This document shows, piece by piece, positions 1 to 9,140 of a stretch of DNA of 15,205 bases. A model generated the notes under the pieces. The model was not told the DNA's origin, ran no database searches, and worked only from the letters and a program-made list of their open reading frames with translations. Both the position numbers and the translations under genes were made by a program. Source of the stretch: Mucidula mucida (lineage: Eukaryota; Basidiomycota; Agaricomycetes; Agaricales; Physalacriaceae); NCBI GenBank assembly GCA_015501055.1, contig JADNYV010000805.1, positions 1 through 15,205 on the forward strand. The letters run 5' to 3'. How positions within the stretch are numbered: the first letter of the stretch is position 1; every line of letters begins with the position of its first letter.

Positions 1-383
1 GTTGGGAAGCTCGGTGCTCTGCTTGCAGGCTATGAGGAGGAACGCGAGGCGGAACGCGTCAGGTTCCTAAGGAGAGAGGCGGCAGAGAACTATTTTGTGC
101 CTGAGGAAGACAGCGATAGCGATGACGAGGGTCGACCCGGCTACTGAGAATCTCGCAAGCTTAGAGACAGATGAGGATGCTCGACTGCTCTTTGAACGAC
201 GTATAAGGGAACGCTTTATATACGGATTACTGGAGGTGAATATCATAAGCTTTAACCATGTTCGTGTATACTTATTCCTGAAAGGACATTGACTATGACA
301 AAGTGGATTGGGACGAATCTTTGGATATGGAAAATGACAGAGATGCAGAAGAGAGGTGGTTCGATGAAGAGGAGGAGGATTAG
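1..383 (+). CDS. CCDC97: CCDC97-like (DUF2052) protein, 3' end only
   Basis: The 5' part lies outside the window. The model has exons <1-130, 171-235 and 285-383, with TAG at 381-383. The visible protein starts with a charged helix (EEEREAERVRFLRREAAENY), then an acidic run, then DARLLFERRIRERFIYGLLE, and ends DIDYDKVDWDESLDMEN followed by RDAEERWFDEEEED. This matches the C-terminal signature of the CCDC97 family: a basic helix, an F/Y-DY-x-V-D core, then R-D-x-E-E-R-(Y/W)-F-D-E-E. Human CCDC97 is known as a protein associated with the SF3b splicing factor; a role here is inferred by homology only. Intron 2 (236-284, 49 nt) is well supported. Intron 1 (131-170) is only 40 nt; an acceptor 6 nt earlier keeps the same frame. 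The gene is convergent with TFC1, 168 bp apart. Confidence 0.75.
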
Positions 384-551
384 CATTCGCTGAACATCTC
401 AAATTGTATCGTTATTATCATCATGTAGCGCCAGAATGTGTACTCTTATATAATCGATTGGCATCTTCAACGGTCCACGCAAGAATCAAGATGATGTTAT
501 GGGTAGAACGTACAACACTAGATATACATCTTCAAGTCATAATCACGGTCT
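384..551. other. Convergent 3' intergenic spacer
   Basis: This stretch lies between the stop codons of the CCDC97-like gene and TFC1. It should hold both 3' ends. I see no coding signal: the only open frame is a 63-codon + strand frame (404-595) that runs into the antisense of the last TFC1 exon. Confidence 0.6.
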
Positions 552-2553
552 TCATCGTTGAGTGGTCAGAGACTTGGCGTTGCGGTCCAAGATAGTCTTC
601 AGCCGTAAAGCCTACCCACGCGGCTCTATCAGTATTCTCATCAAATAAGAAAGAACGGAACACGTACCGCAGCATCCTCAGGCCTCAAAGCGCCTTTTGC
701 CATATTATGCTTCCCAGCGCGTAACCTATGGCCCTTAGATATCGCCGTTGACTTAGTCGCCGCCCCTTCCACATTCTCAAGCAGCTTCCAACACTCGTCA
801 TCCGGCGCGACATGGCCCTGCAATAGCGAGAAGAACTTGTGTCGCAGCACGCCCTTGATACGCTCGAAAGCATACGTCGTGTACCATCCGTCGCGCTCAT
901 CGCATGTCTCGCGAAGATCGCTTTCGTCCTCAATCATTCCCTTCAGCATGGGATCGGATATATCACAGAGCTGGAACGCGGCAGTTTCTTTGGTGAGGGT
1001 CTTCCCATCGAATATATGCGATGTTTTCCGGTCGCCTTCGCCAGCGGTGGGATCGAGAAGCACGTTTGTGGTAGAGCGGTCTTGGCGACGCGTAGTTACA
1101 GAAGGCCGGGCGATGGGATGATTAGCATTGCGAAAGTAGAGACGCTGATAGCTATACAAAGTAAGGAGATGCAACTGCCATGTGAATGACACACTTACAG
1201 TCGAGCCTCGTTAATCTTGCGAGGGTCATAACCAAACTTAACTAATGTGTCCCGCCAAGGACCATCTTGGAATACATAACAGACGAGGGGAAGAATGATT
1301 TTTGAGCTGGACGACTTGTCAGTTACAAGAAATCAGTGTATTGCAAACATACTTGTGTATCTCGCGAGCTTCTCCCTGCGCGAATTGATTGAAAAGAGAC
1401 ATTCTTGTCCAAACTGGTCGCTCATCGAAACGCTGGCAGTTGTGAGCTTATAACTCAATAACACGGCAAATTATGAGGGTTACTTCTTCTAATCGCTTGA
1501 CGAGCTTTTCGTCAACTTGGTCTCGGGCTGACTCTACGACAGCAGGTGGTTTGGTGGGAACCGTAGCATCATTAAAAGAGATCGTTGCCGGACCGTAGCC
1601 TTTCCAGCGCATTCTGTTGATAAGCCGTTTCTTCTCTTCGCCAGTTTCCTCGTCTACAGTGATAGAGGCGACGGAGGCGGTATTGGCCTTGAAGCTGGAG
1701 GGTCAAGTGTTCAGTCTGGAGAATGCTAGAAAATGACGAGACCTACTTATAGACTTGAGGAATTGTTTGGCGACTAAATATGGGCGGGGGGAATAGACGC
1801 AAATTGCTTCTGGTTGTAGGCTCAGTTGGTCGAAGTTGGGGGTCTAGGTTCATCGCAAATTGAGGATCCGCTGATGGCTTCGGCGCAGTGGGCAAGACCT
1901 GTTCACCAACAGTGATGGTGTAGTCGTATTTCTCTTCTGGTATTTTGTATTCACACAGGGCATCGACTGCGTCCCAGATGAATACACGTATTGCAAGAGT
2001 AGGGCAACTCCACATACCATCCATATGTTCCATGGCCATTCGTAGCTTGCTTATAGAGTCGTCCATATCTGGCTGGAACTGATAGTCCGCCATGCCTTGG
2101 TTGCATGAGTTCCGGCCTCATTTCAGTATGTATCGAGTCCTTACTTCGGAAGCGGACAGTCTTGGGGATGACGCCGACGACTTCAGTCGTGTAATGACCG
2201 ACAACTGGATCGCCTGGATGTCGTCTTTTTTTCTTCCGTTTCACCACCTTCATCAAGAGAGCATTGGACGCGACAACCGAACCAGGTATAGGATGCGCGA
2301 AGGGGTTATCTGGACGGAGATGCAGCTCAACAAGAGTCTCGGCTTTTGTTGCACCGCGCTTGAAGGCGTTTTCCAGGCTGCCTAGTCCACCAAGTGTCTT
2401 GACTGCTTCGGGAACAGATGTCGGTTTCACGCGACCAGGATACTCGACCACGTAGAATGGGGTCGATGGCAGCGGCAAAGGGCGCGCCTCGATGGACGCG
2501 TTTGTGGAGGCCGACGTCGAAGCCTCTGGCTGGTCAACGTCCATCGAGTCCAT
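552..2553 (-). CDS. TFC1: Transcription factor IIIC subunit tau95 (Tfc1/Sfc1/GTF3C5)
   Basis: Seven exons: 2553-2145, 2095-1747, 1694-1484, 1432-1353, 1306-1199, 1151-668 and 611-552 (1701 nt, 566 aa). All six introns are GT-AG, 46-56 nt. The family subunit binds the A-box of tRNA genes within TFIIIC and pairs with tau55. The N-terminal region (about 30-150) shows VVEYPGRV, LGGLGSLENAF, LHLRPDNPFAHP and, across intron 1, TVRFRSMADYQFQP, typical of the dimerisation part. The DNA-binding part follows: RFDERPVWTRMSLFNQF, CYVFQDGPWRDTLVKFGYDP, then HIFDGKTL, CDISDP and LRETCDERDGWY. The start is the first Met before the acidic MDVDQPEAST leader; a second Met lies three codons in. The last exon (after a GTACGT donor) encodes LRLKTILDRNAKSLTTQR; without that splice the frame would stop at 641. 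I see no long acidic C-terminal tail such as I recall for yeast Tfc1. Confidence 0.9.
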
Positions 2554-2853
2554 GGCAAAGAGTCAAAATACAAATCGGGAAAGCCGAAGGTTGACGTCAC
2601 CCCTTGCTTCCTGCTTTCATTGCTGTACACTGTAAATGCAGAGGTTTGTCCTTTGTCCATTGTAAACTCATACCAAACAGCCCGAAATTGGCTCAAACGC
2701 CATTCTCTCCCTTCATAACGTTCTCGGCGCCGATTCATCTGTACTCCACGTCCCCACGTCGACAGGAACTACCTTCTTAGGCGACTTGCACTCTACTTCG
2801 ACAACCAACATTCACGACTCAAACACGAGCGGGACGTGACCTACCTCTGATAT
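2554..2853. promoter_or_regulatory. Divergent promoter between TFC1 and the DUF300 gene
   Basis: This is 300 bp between two start codons on opposite strands. It must carry both 5' leaders and promoters. The clearest element is a perfect palindromic CRE/ATF site, TGACGTCA, at 2592-2599, 38 bp before the TFC1 ATG. No TATA box is convincing. The open frame running back from 2738 on the - strand overlaps TFC1 exon 1 in another frame and looks like chance. Confidence 0.5.
2592..2599. promoter_or_regulatory. Palindromic CRE/ATF-like site
   Basis: The sequence is exactly TGACGTCA, the full consensus for ATF/CREB bZIP factors. It lies in the divergent promoter, close to the TFC1 start, so it may be in the TFC1 leader. 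Function is inferred from the motif only. Confidence 0.35.
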
Positions 2854-5377
2854 ATGGCCGAATCTCCCATTCACTCCCTCGAAACTCCAACCGCAGTACT
2901 CATCAGGAATGTCCACGAATATGCTGAGCACCTCAAACCACTGGCAGAAGAGCAAGACCGCGGCATTGGAAGAGCACTTCTCATTCCATCTGCACTGTGT
3001 GCGCTGCTGACGGTCCTTGTGGGAGCGTTATCCATCACTATGCATCTTAAGAACTATCGCAGGGTCGGGTTACAGAGGTACGTCTTTGCTCGTCCATCGC
3101 CACCAATACCCCACTTCCTAGGACTAAACCTTCGATAACCTCGGGTGGCACTTTCTTTACGTGCCCCACGATGACCTTTCGATGACCACTCTTTCAAGTC
3201 ATCGTAGGGTTAGGGTTTCTCCTGCTCACGAACTGCGCAACGATGTGCTGATTAAACCCTCGAACAGAATGGTGATACGCATCATGCTCATGCCACCTCT
3301 CTACGCAGTCGCCTCACTCATATCTCTCATCGCCCCGGGAAAGGCGGTTCTCATTGATGCAGGACGAGATGTTTATGAGGTGCGACATTATGTGCTACTG
3401 ACACACCCTCTTGTATTGAATACTTCCCTAGGCGTTCGTGATTTATTGCTTCTTTCACCTCCTACTCTCATATCTCGGCGGCGAGAGAGAAATGTTGATC
3501 ATGTTACAAGGACGAGAACCCAAGGTACGTCTTGCCATTCTCTTTTGGTAATATTGGGTCTCAAATACGCAGACACCGCTTTTCCCTATGAACTTGTGGC
3601 GCCGTGAGCTTGATGGCAGCGATCCTTACGAGTGGCTTTGGATGAAAAGAGGCATTTTGCGTACGTTTTCTTGTCATTCCTATGTTTCTCAAGAATAACG
3701 TACCACATAGAATACGTACAAATCAAGCCTATATTAGCTGTGGCCACCCTTCTCCTTAAGCTGACTGGCACTTACCAGGACGGCAACTTTACACCCACGT
3801 CAGGTTACCTTTACATCTCGATCATCTATAACGTGAGTATCTGTTTGGCGCTTTATAGCTTAGCCAGCTTCTGGCTGGTCGTCTCCTCGGATCTCGAAGG
3901 CCAGGGAGGTGGTGCTGCGAGTTTCCGTCCGGTGCCGAAGTTTGTATGCGTCAAAGGCATACTAGTACTCACGTTCTGGCAAGGCCTTGTGGTCAGTGGG
4001 CTTGTAGAGAGCGGCACGATCACTCACCTGGGCCATCTCACAAATGAGGCAACTTCTGGTGGAGGGGAGAGCGTTGTTGCAGTTGCAGTGACCGATCTAC
4101 TAGTGTGTCTGCAGATGCCCATCTTCGCGATAGCACACATGTGGGCGTTCTCCCACAGGGATTTCGTCAATCTACCGTCACCCTCTAAAACTTCTCAGCC
4201 GGAAAATGGACACATGGATACGACGCCTTACATTTATGTTGCGCGGCTGACGTTCCTTGCTGCTTTCCGAGATTCATTCTCCTTCAAAGATGTCTGGGAG
4301 GATACGAAGGCGACACTGAAGGGCGAAGGAATGGATTACCGCGCTTTTGAACCCAGTGAGGGTGCTATACATGTGGGCGAAGGCAGAGAGAGACGCATAA
4401 GAGCAGGGCTACGATACACGAGAGGATCTTCCCAACGGCTGAAGAAGTATTGGCTACCGGACCCAGCTGATGAAGAAGAGGCGCCCCTTATGCGAGAGGA
4501 TGAAGCAGAGCAAAACATATCATCTCTGCCGTTACCACCCGCACCTCCCATGCATGCCGGCTATGATCCCCACGCATATTCCTTGAGTTTCCCCTCCCCT
4601 TCGTCGCTCCAAGAAGACGAAGACCTCTACTTGCATGCCAGAAATTATCTGTTCGGAGATTATAATTATCCGGTCGTGGACGTGAGTGGTGAAGAGGCTC
4701 GGCGAACGGTATGGGAGGAAGAAGAAAGAGTTTTGAGGGACGAGCGTGGCGCGTGGGGCAGACGGGCAGCGTTGCACTCGCCTCCTGCGTCGAGGAAGGC
4801 GACGCCCAACTCACATGGGAAGAGTAACGGCGGGTATGGAGCCGTATCGCACTCTCGCCCCAACGAACGCGTTATTGATTTCGGAGCAGAGGATCTACCT
4901 GCAGAAGGTGGCGGGGTCCGCATGGCGTGGACGAGGCTGCGAAAGGGAGTGGATTTGAGGTACTCGGCGCCCCCGCCAAGACGAGCGTCACCCATTCATC
5001 GCCCTCCTCCATCCAGCTCACAACATTCTTCTCCGCGAGTCTCCATCTCGCACGGTTCTCCTGGAGCTTCGACGTCGCATCGTTCTCCAAAGATGACATC
5101 GCCAGAGCCCATCTTACCGAACGATGCCGTGGATCTTGTCGTCGCAGATGATGCACGCAGGCTACGTCGGGTGTACAGCCCTCATGGAGAGGATCATGAT
5201 GCGTCGCCGTTTAGTCCTATGGCTGTGTCTTCTCCACACGAGGAGGATGTGCATGATCTGGAAGGAGAAGTGGGCGAGGTTGTTGGAGAGGTGCCAGAGC
5301 ACCAACATCATACTGCAGAGGCTGTAAAGGTGTCTCCGCCAGTGTATGTCGCTGAGGAGGGTAATCCATGGGCATAA
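2854..5377 (+). CDS. DUF300/TMEM184-type seven-helix membrane protein with long tail
   Basis: Five exons: 2854-3077, 3268-3379, 3432-3524, 3573-3660 and 3711-5377 (2184 nt, 727 aa). The membrane domain (about residues 40-315) matches the organic solute transporter alpha/TMEM184 family: RALLIPSALCALLTVLVGAL, RIMLMPPLYAVASLISL, IDAGRDVYEAFVIYCFFHLL, SYLGGEREM, LFPMNLWRRELDGSDPYEWL, KRGILQYVQIKPILAVATLL, FRPVPKFVCVKGILVLTFWQ and PIFAIAHMWAFSHRDF. Relatives act in vacuolar or plasma membranes; the substrate is unknown. A small Gly-rich insertion (GQGGGAAS) sits just before FRPVPKF. The tail (about 316-727) is hydrophilic, first basic (RERRIRAGLRYTRGSSQRLK), then acidic and rich in Ser-Pro pairs, ending NPWA. 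It is probably cytosolic and phosphorylated (inference). Intron 1 is 190 nt, unlike the others (48-52 nt). Confidence 0.88.
3078..3267 (+). other. Unusually long intron 1 of the DUF300 gene
   Basis: The donor is GTACGT and the acceptor AACAG. Joining the flanks restores the family sequence LQR-MVIRIMLMPPLYA, with the Arg codon split AG|A. At 190 nt it is three to four times longer than any other intron here. It contains TAGGGTTAGGGTT (3205-3217), about two copies of the TTAGGG telomere unit. I found no extra exon inside it. Confidence 0.7.
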
Positions 5378-5579
5378 TGGATGTTACGATTATAAATGTC
5401 ACTTTTATTATTCATGTTCGTCAAACCATGTGTAGAGTCATTGTTGATGAAAGCGAGAACCTGTTTTTAATTCTGCCTAGACGCCACATAACACGACATA
5501 GTGTTACCACTTGCTTCACTTAGCACATTAAAGATCGGAACGGATCGAGATGAACTCTAGAAATCAATCTGCTCCAGTG
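5378..5579. other. 3' spacer downstream of the DUF300 gene
   Basis: AT-richer than the neighbouring coding sequence, as expected for a 3' UTR and spacer. I see no open frame or structured element worth naming. Confidence 0.5.
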
Positions 5580-5914
5580 CTATCGAGAAAACGACCTCGA
5601 ATCTTGAGTTGACTCATTTATTATATCATGAGAGGAGCATACGTCGAGGTGGTAGAAGCGGAACAGATACTCTATCCCATCTTCCTTGCACTTTGCCTTG
5701 ATCTAGGAACTCACCAAATAGTCCCAAATACAATAGAGACAGCTTGGACCGAACCTTGATCGTGGGGGACTGACTTCAGACTTACCTTCATGGCAGCCGT
5801 TTTTCCTTTCGTCGCTTCACCTGCGACCACACAACCTTCAATTGCTTTGATGACGACCGTGGATGTTGAGCCGCCGCTGACAGCGAAAAACGTACTGCAG
5901 CAATGCGAACTCAT
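5580..5914 (-). CDS. Doubtful small two-exon protein of unknown function
   Basis: I do not recognise this protein. A possible model has exons 5914-5786 and 5702-5580, giving 83 aa. Exon 1 starts MSSHCCSTFFAVSGGSTST and ends GKTAAMK, directly followed by a strong GTAAGT donor. An 83-nt intron ends in CTAG at 5703. Exon 2 reads IKAKCKEDGIEYLFRFYHLD and continues to a TAG at 5580-5582; a GTATGC donor at the end of that segment could add another short exon. Evidence for: a consensus donor, a kept frame, and an ATG at the start of the open stretch. Evidence against: no known domain, and the + strand also has short open frames here (from ATG 5629 and ATG 5791). It might be a gene remnant. Confidence 0.28.
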
Positions 5915-6082
5915 CTTCAAAAGGTAGACCTTATATTCGTTTCACTCTCTATTCTTCCTTACCCTGAAGCAGGGGAGACTCCAAAACTCTCTGCTTTCCT
6001 TGGTTCTCAGATTTCTCGCCGTGCATTTACAATGACATCCAGCGACTCTGGGAGAGGACAAGGTCACACTCCTTGCTCAAGT

Positions 6083-7080
6083 ATGGCTCGTGCTATCGTG
6101 CTTTACTATTTTGATAATACCACTCGAAGAATAACGTCTACCGCGCCTTCCCAATAATCATGGAGCTGATGCCCTGGGGATCGCGGATCGCATGGAAAGG
6201 CAGCCGCTGGCTTAGCAGCTTTGATTCTGAGTACATTCTCACGTACCACACAACTCTAATATGAAGATTATCTTATCCCCCTTGGAGCCCCGAATACGTT
6301 ATTCATTTCTCTCGTCTTGATGATTCTTATTTTCCTGTAGGGGTTGTCATCAACAGCCCCTTCAAGACTGAGAAGCAGGCAGATGCGGCTTTTGCTCCAG
6401 CACATAGTGACAAAGAGCCCAGTGTCATGATCGAGGTCGGTCATTCGGAGACGATCACACAACTGCGCGGTGACACGTCCCGCTGGTTCTCCCTCGAATT
6501 TGTATCTGTATTATTCCGTAAATTTATATGAAAGAAACCCAGCCTGCAATCACCATGAGAAGGATCACGTGGGTTGACGCGTCTTGTCCGCTTGCTTCTG
6601 CTTGCTTTCACACAACGGTGACACTGTGCGATGTCAACAGAGTCCTATGTCGCTTGTCGTACACAACTACAATGCCTCTCTACGTTATGCTAGCCAGCAC
6701 GAAGGCCGTATCCTAGAAAGGGCAAGGCGTCTCATCTCTGGTGGACCTGGGATTTCCTTCCAAAGACTGGATGTTCATGCTGAGAAGGAGAATACTTCCG
6801 AATTGGATGATCGGATTCATTGGGATGGGTCACGTCCGCCAGCCATTGGACCGAAGCTCGCTGGTGGAGACAATAACAAGGTGACTGTAGAAGCTTTCGT
6901 GTCTACCAGTATCAACGAAGACGAGGATGGCGGATATGAAATTGAAGATGGTAGCGACCGGCTCTTTTTTGTTACCAGAACCTCCGCACCGCTCACCAAG
7001 TCCAAAATTCCTTTGATGAACTCCAGCAATCAGTTTGCCCCCGACAATCAGAGGTGGCCCCCGTGGTTATTTAAATATGC
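6083..7080 (+). pseudogene. Broken orphan gene with PD-(D/E)XK/Uma2-like segment
   Basis: Coding-like text runs through this region but jumps frame several times where no GT-AG intron fits. From ATG 6083 one frame reads MARAIVLYYFDNTTRRITST and stops at 6155-6157. Another frame then gives ELMPWGSRIAWKGSRWLSSF (from about 6163). Next come DYLIPLGAPNTLFIS (about 6266-6312) in a second frame and RLDDSYFPVGVVINSPF from 6313. The latter runs to PSVMIEVGHSETITQLRGDT and RWFSLE, up to about 6495. About 100 bp follow with no good frame, then HNGDTVRC (about 6612) and a long open frame with GPGISFQRLDVHAE and RIHWDGSRPPAIGPKLAG. The EVG-x-SE-x(3)-L+xD-x(3)-W pattern resembles the restriction-endonuclease-like fold of Uma2-type fungal proteins; that match is a judgement by eye. 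Edges are approximate. Confidence 0.42.
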
Positions 7081-7171
7081 AAGGACACTTACTCCGCACA
7101 GTTGTAGTACACGGGAGGTGCTTTACGATAGGTCATTCGCCCTAGGAACGTTCACTCTGTCGTCAGAAACT

Positions 7172-8609
7172 TCAATCAAAAATTGTGGACTCGGACGCAC
7201 CATTCCTCCACCGAGTTGCCTGCACCTGGTTATCCAGAGCATCCACGGGAAGCGCACGGCATATCTCTTCATAGCGAGAAAGCGCGGCACTAGCAGTAGG
7301 CTGTTCCGGATCCTCATAATCCTTCATGGAATCAAAAAGACCTATGAGATCCGGGAGCACGTCCTGGATACACTACGACGGCTCGATAGTAGTGATGGGT
7401 TAAGGAGATCACGGCTTACCCTCAGTTGGATTTCTACCGCCGTCGCCAACATGTAGACATCCCGTTTCATTGCCTTTTCAAAGGCCAGTTTGTCCGCCGC
7501 ATTGTCATTGCTCTGAGGCGGGAGCATCGTCGCTGTCTCGAAATCAATCATGACGTATCTGCGCTCAGGTCCGCGAAGACCCGCCCAGTGGTTGCTGCCA
7601 CTCGGTGCATCGCCGGGCGGCAGCACATCCATGGCCATATTTTGAGCGCTGATGTCGCCATGAGTGATGTTGTGCTCGTGAAGGAAGGCAATCGCCTTCA
7701 AGTTTTTTAGGAGTAGGATGAGTCAATGACAACGATAGGACAAGCCTCATCCACTAACCTCAAGGAACGCCTGTCCAAAAGGGATGAATTCTCCAACCGT
7801 GACGAAATCAGCCTTTACCGCTCCAATCCATCTACGCAAAAACAAGATTAGGATGGAGGAAATTAAAGTGAATTGGCTTGCCTTGGCATCACGACGAACA
7901 CTTGGCCGTTAAAGATGACATAGTCCAAGACGGGGATAGTATGGTTTCGTGGATCATTTTGCAATGGTTCGGTGCTCAGCCGGCGGAGGGCCAGCAGCTC
8001 TTTACTCGGGAGTGGACCCGAAATTGCCCTTTGCAAAAGTTCAGCCAACACCGCTTATAGACGAAACTAGTAAGCCTCACTTGATGATAACATCACGCCC
8101 TTTCTTGTCTCTCGCAGCCCAGACGCGGGGAGCCTAGTGAGCAGTGTCAATTTCGCGAGGCCACGTAGGGCTTCCGTCAACTTACTACTCACAAAGAAAT
8201 GAAACGCAGCGTGCTCGTCGTCCTTGTATAACCGCTCCGCAAATGGGAATGCTATTTCTCCCAGCGTTGCTTGACCGCTTTCAGGAAAACATTCACTAAA
8301 AAGGTCCTCTGGATCCTTCTGCGCAAACAGCGCGTAGCCATGCGAGGCAAAGAACGGACGCAAGAAGCCCCACACGCGAATAAGCCGAGCATGTTGCCGG
8401 TAAAAGTTTTCACGGTCATTCGGGTTGCCAACACGCCAGACGCTCGCAAAGTCCTGGCTAACGGGGTAGTCCGCTGTCCAGGAGCGAACTGTCCAGTAGA
8501 ACGAGCTAAATACACCGTCTACGCGGGCTATGCGAATTGGCCTCAGAAAGCAAACAAGGACAATGCCACCGACAACCGTTGAGACAGACAGAGCGGTTCG
8601 GGAAACCAT
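7172..8609 (-). CDS. Membrane-anchored protein kinase-like protein (fungal HGD-type)
   Basis: Six exons: 8609-8193, 8133-8081, 8028-7882, 7831-7759, 7695-7420 and 7372-7172 (1167 nt, 388 aa). Residues about 5-25 (ALSVSTVVGGIVLVCFL) form a likely signal anchor. Kinase-like landmarks follow. VIIK holds the probable beta-3 lysine (K157). DPRNHTIPVLDYVIFNGQVF and VMPRW form the hinge. LHEHNITHGDISAQN is the catalytic loop, with HGD in place of HRD (D244, N249). MIDFETA replaces DFG with DFE (D281). The C-lobe helix includes KRDVYMLATAVEIQLR-CIQDVLPDLIGLFDSM. This pattern fits expanded kinase-like families of agaricomycetes, with catalytic residues present but a degenerate Gly of DFG, so activity is uncertain. 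Intron 3 (7832-7881) uses a GC donor. The 3' end lies close to the broken + strand gene. Confidence 0.85.
7832..7881 (-). other. GC-AG intron (intron 3 of the kinase-like gene)
   Basis: The exon boundary reads CCAAG|GCAAGCC and the acceptor GCGTAG|A. Splicing here gives VMPR-W-IGAVKADF with the Arg codon split AG|A. No GT donor nearby keeps the frame: reading on past the boundary gives QANSL and a stop. Length 50 nt. Confidence 0.75.
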
Positions 8610-9140
8610 GATGACAGTATCAACCAGATACTAGGCCCCCGACAGAGCGAGGTGAGCGTCGAGTTGAAATTTACGCGTGCCCGTTGAGGCGCTCCAAAAG
8701 AAGACGTACGATTTGGATATACTCGCGTAATCCTGAGCCGCTCATGCACCGCGATCACGAGACTCACACGTGCTGTGCGGCGCCTTGCAGGCAAGCTTCG
8801 TTCCTTCAGTTTCCACAGGCGAAATCTATTCCAAATCGACCGGTACTACCCAAAGCTCCTCATTACGCGATGTGGCTCATGTATCTTGTTGCTGTCCATT
8901 ATGTGAAGAGCTCCTTTAGCGATAGTCAACGGGACAACGCCGGAACTCAGTACTCATGTCCCGCCAATGGATCGATTGTCGACTGATAAACGAGCGCGAC
9001 CTGAATTATTGACCATTACTCTACTTGAAGTTGTACATTAAACACTGGCAAACCATTCTGAGCATCTCGCGAATGCATAGTAAAAGTGCAGAAGCTTACG
9101 TGGTATAATGTCCGTTCTGAGGTAATAACCCCTCAATACA
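8610..9140. other. Intergenic stretch upstream of the kinase-like gene
   Basis: This 531-bp stretch lies between the kinase start and the 3' end of the NIPA gene; both genes are on the - strand. It should hold the kinase promoter and the NIPA 3' UTR. The one open frame (8684-8986, +, 100 codons) has no recognisable domain and looks like chance. A CACGTG E-box lies at about 8767-8772. I see nothing else. Confidence 0.5.

Noticed and set aside
837..1189. Two overlapping + strand open frames of 94 and 116 codons
   Set aside because: Antisense to TFC1 exon 6, which carries conserved tau95 motifs.
6268..6462. 64-codon - strand open frame (starts MCDRLRMTDLDHD)
   Set aside because: Opposite the EVGHSE block, which has the better protein resemblance.
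8684..8986. 100-codon + strand open frame upstream of the kinase gene
   Set aside because: No domain, odd composition, no splice or promoter support, and it lies where the kinase promoter should be.
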